DNA of 33,312 nucleotides from an uncultured Candidatus Altimarinota bacterium (GTDB lineage Bacteria; Patescibacteriota; Gracilibacteria; CAIRYL01). Under the pieces are notes generated by a model. That model worked only from the letters and a program-made list of their open reading frames with translations, made no database searches and was not told the DNA's origin. Where the stretch lies: NCBI GenBank assembly GCA_947311645.1, contig CAMZKZ010000042.1, positions 1 to 33,312 of the forward strand, read 5' to 3'. The translations under genes were made by a program, and so were the position numbers. This document shows positions 27,284 through 33,312 of the stretch, in pieces. How positions within the stretch are numbered: the first letter of the stretch is position 1; every line of letters begins with the position of its first letter.

Positions 27284-28735
27284 TTGTATTTACGATCTGC
27301 TCCTTCGGAGGCAGGGGATTCTTTAGAGAATCGAGCAGAGGCTATTGATGGAAAGGTTGAATCTGTAGAAGAAATTGTTAAAAACGATTTGAACGCATTA
27401 AAACAAGCAGTTAAAAAATCTATTATACCGAAGAATGCTGAATTATTTGATGCAGCATTAGAAAAAGCAAATTCACTTGATGATATTGAGAAAGCTGTAG
27501 ATGTATATGCAGAATCTGTTGAAAAAGCAATTGATCTCGCGGAGGATAGAAACAAAGCAGTTATAGATTTAATTGAAGGTGATTTATTAAGTGATTCGGA
27601 AAAACAAGAATTATATGGAACTCAAAATCCAAAGATTTCAATATTGTTTGCTGCTGCACAAGAACAAGTACAAGCATTAATTAATCTTAAAGAAAAATAT
27701 GATATTAGTGCAGATGTCTTTGATGAAGCTGATTTTGAAGATATAGTTGAAGAGGTGAAAGATGATTTAGCTGATCGAATTCATCAATCAGGAAAATATT
27801 CAGATAAATTTTTACTTACATCAGAGAGAGATAAGTTGGTCTTAGAATATCGTAATATTGAATTCGGAGAATATGATAGAAGCCCAGTGTTGCGAAATAT
27901 TGTAGCAATGAGGAAAAACTTAAATAAGTCTAAAGGAATGTTGAATAATGCTATTAATGCTTCTCTTAAATCTTCTATTGTATCTGCGAATTCTGTTAAA
28001 TTTGCTGCAATTCAGGCAGAGGTTACAGATTTATCAAATATTGTAAAAACTTTTAATCAGCAATCTGAAAAAGTAGAAGCACAGCGTTCTTCATTACGAA
28101 AAGAAATAGCACAATTAGAAAAAGTAGTTTCTGGAGCAAAAAAGAAATTATTACGTTTTGATAAATCAATTGATAGTTTGGAAAAATCTATAGGTAAAGC
28201 GGAAGATAGTGTAGATGGTGCAGAAGACAGCTATAGTGCAATAAGAAGAAAACATGGTGTATTTTGGACAATGGAAAAAAATATCAAAGAGGTTCTTGTT
28301 GAAAAAAAAGAAGATGAATTAATAGATGAAATAAAGGAAAAAGATGATAAATTTTTACTCGATAAGGAGAGAAATTTAAGAATTTTAAAACTGAGAAAGT
28401 TAAGAAGTGGGTCATTAGATCTTCCAGAAATTAAAAAAGCATTAGAGGAAATAAAACAAGCAAAACAAGCAATTATTAATTCTGAAAGAAATGTTGATCA
28501 AGGAGAGGCTCGTTTATTTGAATTAGAAGGGCAACAAAAAAGTGTTGAAGATATTATAGAAAATCTTGAAGGAGGTATATTTACCGAAGGAAAAATTGAA
28601 AAACTTAAAAAAGAATTATCGAATGTAACAGCTGAATATGAAAAAGGATTTTGGAACACTGTATCTTCATGGTTTTCAAGTCCTGATTCGACGAACACGA
28701 TTGATGATAATGAGGATGATGGTTATAATTATTAG
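27284..28735 (+). CDS. Predicted coiled-coil protein of unknown function; possible phase-variable gene
   Basis: Long, Glu/Lys-rich heptad-like ORF with no recognised domain. No in-frame ATG lies upstream; the ORF track start is TTG 27284. The frame is open back through the repeat to a TAG at 27197. Confidence 0.7.
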   Translation: MYLRSAPSEAGDSLENRAEAIDGKVESVEEIVKNDLNALKQAVKKSIIPKNAELFDAALEKANSLDDIEKAVDVYAESVEKAIDLAEDRNKAVIDLIEGDLLSDSEKQELYGTQNPKISILFAAAQEQVQALINLKEKYDISADVFDEADFEDIVEEVKDDLADRIHQSGKYSDKFLLTSERDKLVLEYRNIEFGEYDRSPVLRNIVAMRKNLNKSKGMLNNAINASLKSSIVSANSVKFAAIQAEVTDLSNIVKTFNQQSEKVEAQRSSLRKEIAQLEKVVSGAKKKLLRFDKSIDSLEKSIGKAEDSVDGAEDSYSAIRRKHGVFWTMEKNIKEVLVEKKEDELIDEIKEKDDKFLLDKERNLRILKLRKLRSGSLDLPEIKKALEEIKQAKQAIINSERNVDQGEARLFELEGQQKSVEDIIENLEGGIFTEGKIEKLKKELSNVTAEYEKGFWNTVSSWFSSPDSTNTIDDNEDDGYNY

Positions 28736-28740
28736 AACTC

Positions 28741-29307
28741 CTACTTCTCTGTCTTTTTCATAGTATACATTCCATAGACTCCAGTGATAAATAAGACACA
28801 GTCTGTTAATGCTCCTCCAATAGAACCGTTTGAAATATTATAAGTAAACCACCCTAAAAGCATTATTGTAAATGCAATTCGCATCCAAATACCTTTTAAG
28901 GTAAATAAAATAATAGTACTGATAATTGAGGCACCAACAGGGATAAGATTTATCATTTTTTCAGTATCTGTTCCATCATCAATATATATATATAAGTAAA
29001 ATCCAATAAAAATATAAATAAGAACAATTACAAAAGATATTTTTTTGTTAAATGGATATTTAATAGCTAATAAATTTTTTATTACATCAACAGCATTTAA
29101 AAATCCTGCAGAAAGTGCTCCTAAAAGCAGGAAATGTATTGCCCAAATAAAAGATGAAATCGTCATTCGTATCATAAATTTTTCGTTGTTATTGCTCAGA
29201 AATGTTAAAAGAGACATTCCAAATCCTGCAAACCCAATAATTTGAGCAAGTGGATTTTCTTGAAAAAGGTGAATAAGATTGAAAAATAAGTCAGTAAATA
29301 TATCCAT
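28741..29307 (-). CDS. YgjV-family inner membrane protein
   Basis: 188 aa: NPLAQIIGFAGFGMSLLTFLSNNNEKFMIRMTISSFIWAIHFLLLGALSAGFLNAVDVIKNLLAIKYP... with several TM helices, resembling YgjV. Confidence 0.7.
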   Translation of the reverse strand: MDIFTDLFFNLIHLFQENPLAQIIGFAGFGMSLLTFLSNNNEKFMIRMTISSFIWAIHFLLLGALSAGFLNAVDVIKNLLAIKYPFNKKISFVIVLIYIFIGFYLYIYIDDGTDTEKMINLIPVGASIISTIILFTLKGIWMRIAFTIMLLGWFTYNISNGSIGGALTDCVLFITGVYGMYTMKKTEK

Positions 29308-29383
29308 GTTTTTTTGGTATGTAAAAATAATTGTAATGATATATGGAGTGTAGCAAAAAGAAAAACTATGCTAAAATAAAAAT

Positions 29384-30709
29384 ATGAAAAATTCCAAAAA
29401 AATATTATTGGCAATAACAGGGTCTATAGCAGCTGTAAAAGCATATGATGCAATTCGAATGTTTCAAAATGATGGATATGAAGTGCAATGTGTGGTGAGT
29501 AAAGGTGGGGAGAAATTTATTTCTCGTTTATCGCTTGAAGCACTTTCTTTATATCCAGTTTTAGGTCCAGATATTTTTAGTTTTCCATCTTCGGAACATA
29601 CAAATCTTACATTACAAAATTATACTACAAAACATTCTTCTGATATTTTTGCACATATAGAATGTACGAAAGATGTGGATGCGGTGGTTGTGCTTCCTGC
29701 ATCTGCAAATTTTTTAGCAGATTTTTCTCAGGGAAGAGCAAGCGATTTTTTATCGAGTATGATGCTTGCAAATACAAAGCCAGTGTTGTTGTGTCCTGCA
29801 ATGAATGGGAATATGTGGAAAAATGAAGCAGTTCAAAATAATATAAAACAAATTAAAAAGAGAGAGGGAAATATCGAAATAGTAGCACCACAAAAATCTG
29901 GAATTTTAGCATGTGGAGATGAAGGAGTGGGGAAGTTAGCTCTCCTTCAAAATATAAGATTATATCTTGAAAAAGTATTAGCAAAACATGGTACTATAAA
30001 TACTCTTGAAAATACAACAGTTGTAATAACTATGGGAGGAACACAAGAAAAAATTGATCCTGTTCGTTTTCTTGGAAATTTTTCTTCTGGAGAAACAGGG
30101 AAAATTATTGCAGAGCAGTGTTTTATTTTAGGGGCAAAAAAAGTGATTTGTATAGTGGGAAATGTGAGTGTTTCTTTGGAATATTTGAAAGAAATAGAAA
30201 ATTTTGAAATTGTTACTTTGAACAATAACTCAGCACAAGAAATGTTAATTGCTACAGAAAAATATGTACAAGATGCTGATATTATAATTTTTGCCGCAGC
30301 AGTTGCAGATTTTACACCAAAAAATTATTCGGAAAATAAAATAAAAAAAATACATGATAATGGTAGTATTCCTGCACATGTAGTGCTAGATTTACAAGAA
30401 ACAATAGATATTGCAAAATATATTACAGAATACTGTAAAAAAACTCTTAATAATAAACAAATATTTGTAGGGTTTGCACTTGAAACAGAAAAAAAAAGAG
30501 AACATTTTAAACAGATTATTCAACAAAAATGTGAAAAGAAAAATTTAGATTATGTATTGGGGAATACACCACAAAATTTTTCTCAAAACGGAATATCTCA
30601 AAATTTTAATTATGTAGTGTATTCAAAAAAAACTCAAACCTTTACAGAAGGTGTTGAGTTTTTCGATAAAAAAAGTTTTTTTACAGCGTTTTTAAAATCT
30701 CTTTTGTAA
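29384..30709 (+). CDS. coaBC: Bifunctional phosphopantothenoylcysteine decarboxylase/phosphopantothenate-cysteine ligase
   Basis: KILLAITGSIAAVKAYDAIRMF...VVLPASANFLADFSQGRASDFLSSMMLA..PVLLCPAMNGNMW...VVITMGGTQEKIDPVRFLGNFSSGETGKIIAEQC...DIIIFAAAVADFTPKNYSENKIKK. Confidence 0.95.
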   Translation: MKNSKKILLAITGSIAAVKAYDAIRMFQNDGYEVQCVVSKGGEKFISRLSLEALSLYPVLGPDIFSFPSSEHTNLTLQNYTTKHSSDIFAHIECTKDVDAVVVLPASANFLADFSQGRASDFLSSMMLANTKPVLLCPAMNGNMWKNEAVQNNIKQIKKREGNIEIVAPQKSGILACGDEGVGKLALLQNIRLYLEKVLAKHGTINTLENTTVVITMGGTQEKIDPVRFLGNFSSGETGKIIAEQCFILGAKKVICIVGNVSVSLEYLKEIENFEIVTLNNNSAQEMLIATEKYVQDADIIIFAAAVADFTPKNYSENKIKKIHDNGSIPAHVVLDLQETIDIAKYITEYCKKTLNNKQIFVGFALETEKKREHFKQIIQQKCEKKNLDYVLGNTPQNFSQNGISQNFNYVVYSKKTQTFTEGVEFFDKKSFFTAFLKSLL

Positions 30710-31940
30710 TGCATTTAGACCGTTCAACTCCTGGTTGATTAAATGTGTTTACACCAAGCATTTCCCCAATAAAGGCAGTAGAAGCTTCTAAAAATAAAAA
30801 GAGTTGTCCGAGTGTGTTCTCGTTTATTTCAGAAATATGAAGGGTAAGGTTCGAGACATTTTTTTCTTGAAGTGAAGTTTGTGTTCCTTGAAGTTCTGCG
30901 TGAATTAAATCTTGAAATGTTTTCTTATGAAAAATTTTGTGTTGTGAAGAGAGAGAATCGCTTTGTGTGATGAAAACAGTATTTTCAAAGTTTTCTACTT
31001 TTACAAAAATAACAAGTTTATCTTCTGGTCCATCGGAAAAGAGTTGGAGTTGAGAATGTTGATCGGTTGCACCAACAGCAGAAAGAACAGTGTATCCTTG
31101 TCCGTCTTTTCCTGTCGATTCTGCTAAGAGTTGTGTGTACCACGCTCCAAGTTGCTGTAGTCGAGAAGAATAGGGCATAAATGCATGAATGGGTTCATCG
31201 GCTAAATAACAGCTGAGAGCAAATTGAAATGGAGTATTGTTGTGAGGGTTAGGATCGGTAAACAGTTTTACCATTTTTTTTGCACCAGCAATCATTTCAT
31301 CAATATCTATTTTCATGAAAAGAGCTGGAAGCAGTCCTACGGCAGTAAGTACAGAAAATCGTCCGCCAATATTTTCTGGTACAGAAAAGGTTGGAATATT
31401 ATATTTTTCCCCTTCTTCTCGTAAAAATCCAGTTTTTCCAGTGATGATAGCTATATTGTTTTGTAATTCATCATCTGTACTCTTTCCTTCTGTTTTAAGA
31501 AGATTAGAAAAATATAAGTATTGTGAAACCGTTTCAGATGTTCCACCAGATTTTGAAATAATAATAAAAAGTGTTTTTTTAAGTGTTATTTTTTGAGTAC
31601 ATGAAAATATTATATCTGGATCACTATTGTCGAGAATATGTAAGTTTGGAGTATTTTTTTTTGGTAATGCATTTACTATCGCAGATAGCCCAAGTGCAGA
31701 TCCTCCAATTCCACAAATTACAATATCTGTGAAATTATTTTTATTTTTTTTATAAAATAATTGTATTTCTTGTATTTCATTTTGAAATGCAGGTGTTTCA
31801 AATATTGAATAAAACCCTTGTTCGTGTTTGTGTATTCTTGTAAGAAGTTCTGGTAGTTTTTTTGTTCCTACTTCCCAGTGGTCATCATAAATTTTTTGTG
31901 CAGAAAATAAATTTGTATTATTAAGCGTTATAGTGGTCAT
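30681..31940 (-). CDS. pgi: Glucose-6-phosphate isomerase
   Basis: FTDIVICGIGGSALGLSAIVNAL...FIIISKSGGTSETVSQYLYF...ENIGGRFSVLTAVGLLPA...MLGVNTFNQPGVERSKCITKEIL. The ORF is open to 32000; the likely start is ATG 31940 (MTTITLNN), which avoids overlap with the next gene. Confidence 0.93.
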   Translation of the reverse strand: MTTITLNNTNLFSAQKIYDDHWEVGTKKLPELLTRIHKHEQGFYSIFETPAFQNEIQEIQLFYKKNKNNFTDIVICGIGGSALGLSAIVNALPKKNTPNLHILDNSDPDIIFSCTQKITLKKTLFIIISKSGGTSETVSQYLYFSNLLKTEGKSTDDELQNNIAIITGKTGFLREEGEKYNIPTFSVPENIGGRFSVLTAVGLLPALFMKIDIDEMIAGAKKMVKLFTDPNPHNNTPFQFALSCYLADEPIHAFMPYSSRLQQLGAWYTQLLAESTGKDGQGYTVLSAVGATDQHSQLQLFSDGPEDKLVIFVKVENFENTVFITQSDSLSSQHKIFHKKTFQDLIHAELQGTQTSLQEKNVSNLTLHISEINENTLGQLFLFLEASTAFIGEMLGVNTFNQPGVERSKCITKEILKTL

Positions 31941-31950
31941 AAGAAGTATA

Positions 31951-32607
31951 TTATTTAAATATTTTGCTATTAAAGGCAAAGTATAATTGTTCTGTTGCAA
32001 GAATTACGATGGGAAGCATCATCCAGATAAATGGGGTAAAGAGAACGGTAACCATTGTGTTTGAAGATGGAGCACCAATTCCTATATAAATAAGAATAAG
32101 CAGTGTTTGTGAAAGTGTAACACCAATCACACCTCCAATAGCATACTTCACTCCTGCAAAAATTTCTGCAAATAATGCGGATCCACTAGCAGAAAGAAAA
32201 AGATGTATTCCAGCGATGGTAAGGGTGAAACTTTGAGTTGAAGATAAAAGGTAGAAGGGAAGTACTGTAATAAATAAAAATATATTTAAGAAAAATACGG
32301 CTTGCAGAGTTTGTTTTGTATATACATATTTTTTTTTATTGTATTTTGTTAAAAAATATACCGCAGAAAAATTTGATGAAAATGATAATATGAATAATAT
32401 AATGAGCAAACTACTTCCAGAGAAGTCTGCTGAAGTAAGGCTATTCATAGAATTAAGATACATTATTGCTACCATTGCGAATAGTGCAATTACAGTACCG
32501 AGTAATCCTCCTGCAGTGCATGAAGCAATATCAGTAAAAAAATTTCCGATAGAGTGGGTATTTTCTTTTTTTGATTGCATTGTCATAAATGTTATAGGCT
32601 TTCCCAA
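31951..32607 (-). CDS. Hypothetical multi-pass membrane protein
   Basis: 218 aa with five or so hydrophobic segments (GGLLGTVIALFAMVAIMYL, SLLIILFILSFSSNFSAVYFL, VFFLNIFLFITVLPFYLL and others). No family recognised. Confidence 0.6.
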   Translation of the reverse strand: MGKPITFMTMQSKKENTHSIGNFFTDIASCTAGGLLGTVIALFAMVAIMYLNSMNSLTSADFSGSSLLIILFILSFSSNFSAVYFLTKYNKKKYVYTKQTLQAVFFLNIFLFITVLPFYLLSSTQSFTLTIAGIHLFLSASGSALFAEIFAGVKYAIGGVIGVTLSQTLLILIYIGIGAPSSNTMVTVLFTPFIWMMLPIVILATEQLYFAFNSKIFK

Positions 32608-32903
32608 ATACCATGAAGGTTACAGAATGCATGTGCAGATAGTGTATCTGTATCAGTAAGGTTAGACACAGTGAATACTGCTTTTGGTTCATCTGTTTTT
32701 TTCAGTGTTATTTTTTCAACTGATTCTCCATTTTTAAAGAGTTCAATAAAAATAATCCAGTGGTCATCTTCCATTGGGTGTGTAATTCCATCTCCACAGC
32801 TTACGGTTACAGTATTTTCCGATATTGTGATAAAAGGAATATGTTTTCGTTCAGAATCTGTAAGATTGTTTTTATCTACTGCAGTTTTAATAAGTGGTGC
32901 CAT
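32592..32903 (-). CDS. Superoxide reductase (neelaredoxin/desulfoferrodoxin Fe-centre II type)
   Basis: MAPLIKTAVDKNNLTDSERKHIPFI...CGDGITHPMEDDHWIIFIELFKNG...LSAHAFCNLHGIWESL gives the His4-Cys iron ligand pattern. The ORF is open to 32999; start ATG 32903 preferred. Confidence 0.88.
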   Translation of the reverse strand: MAPLIKTAVDKNNLTDSERKHIPFITISENTVTVSCGDGITHPMEDDHWIIFIELFKNGESVEKITLKKTDEPKAVFTVSNLTDTDTLSAHAFCNLHGIWESL

Positions 32904-32973
32904 TGTAATATAGGGGTAAGATAGGGTGATAGTAATATATTCTATAGAAAGTGTAACAAAATCATCTCTATAA

Positions 32974-33009
32974 AAAAAGAGCAGTGAAATATTTTTCACT
33001 GCTCTTTTT
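32974..33009. terminator. Bidirectional-looking terminator hairpin between typA and the superoxide reductase gene
   Basis: aaaaagagcagtgaaa tatt tttcactgctcttttt: perfect 16-bp stem. Confidence 0.9.
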
Positions 33010-33030
33010 ACTAATACTTAGGCGTTCTTA

Positions 33031-33194
33031 TTAATTTTTCTTTCCATTTCGTTTTCGTTCTGTTTCAGTAAGCCATCGTTTTCGTAATCGAATATTTAAT
33101 GGAGTAATTTCTACAAATTCTGTTGCATCGATATATTCAAGAGCGATTTCAAGAGACATTGGAAGTGGTGGTGTAAGATTTACAGCATCATCTT
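33031..33194 (-). CDS. typA: GTP-binding protein TypA/BipA, C-terminal fragment
   Basis: Minus-strand translation DDAVNLTPPLPMSLEIALEYIDATEFVEITPLNIRLRKRWLTETERKRNGKKN* matches the conserved TypA C-terminus (..LTPP..LEALEYI..DELVEVTP.SIRLRK..L.E.ERKR). The 5' portion is missing at the fold-back. Confidence 0.85.
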
Positions 33195-33312
33195 TTCCAA
33201 TGTCTCTTGAAATCGCTCTTGAATATATCGATGCAACAGAATTTGTAGAAATTACTCCATTAAATATTCGATTACGAAAACGATGGCTTACTGAAACAGA
33301 ACGAAAACGAAA
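33047..33312. repeat. Perfect inverted repeat, 118-bp arms (33047-33164 and 33195-33312) with a 30-bp loop, reaching the contig end
   Basis: tttcgttttcgttctg...gacattggaa is exactly reverse-complemented as ttccaatgtc...cagaacgaaaacgaaa. Confidence 0.97.

Noticed and set aside
33047-33312. Hairpin telomere or terminal inverted repeat of a linear replicon or transposon
   Set aside because: The symmetry axis falls inside the conserved typA coding sequence and the right arm only duplicates typA in reverse; an assembly or amplification chimera is simpler.

Overview
AT-rich, gene-dense bacterial contig with about 28 protein-coding genes, two tRNAs (His, Asn) and several clear hairpin terminators. 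Short intergenic spaces and gene content suggest a Patescibacteria/CPR-like genome, but this is a low-confidence inference that I cannot test here. Recognisable content, in order: McrB (5'-truncated) and McrC; dihydropteroate synthase; exonuclease III; a DUF389 membrane protein; RlmN; tRNA-His; a PhnA/YjdM-like small protein with a putative PD-(D/E)XK protein; rpoB, an SSB-like gene, rpoC; tRNA-Asn; a surface-polysaccharide group (WbaP-type transferase, Wzz-like protein, CsaB-like pyruvyltransferase); a flavodoxin-fold oxidoreductase; a HTH/coiled-coil/tail-anchored protein; PurQ with an unexplained C-terminal extension; a TM-helix-repeat channel-like protein; ClpB with a CIRCE element over its promoter; Pth; RpiB; a coiled-coil protein behind a pentanucleotide repeat; YgjV; CoaBC; Pgi; a membrane protein; superoxide reductase; and the 3' end of typA. 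The strongest unusual signals are: (1) a CTCAG pentanucleotide tandem repeat that sits between upstream ATG codons and a 480-aa coiled-coil ORF and puts them out of frame, a candidate phase-variation switch; (2) a perfect 118-bp inverted repeat at the contig end inside typA, most likely an assembly or amplification fold-back; (3) an SSB-like gene between rpoB and rpoC; (4) a PurQ fusion; (5) a RacA-like tail-anchored DNA-binding architecture. No CRISPR array, rRNA or transposase was seen.
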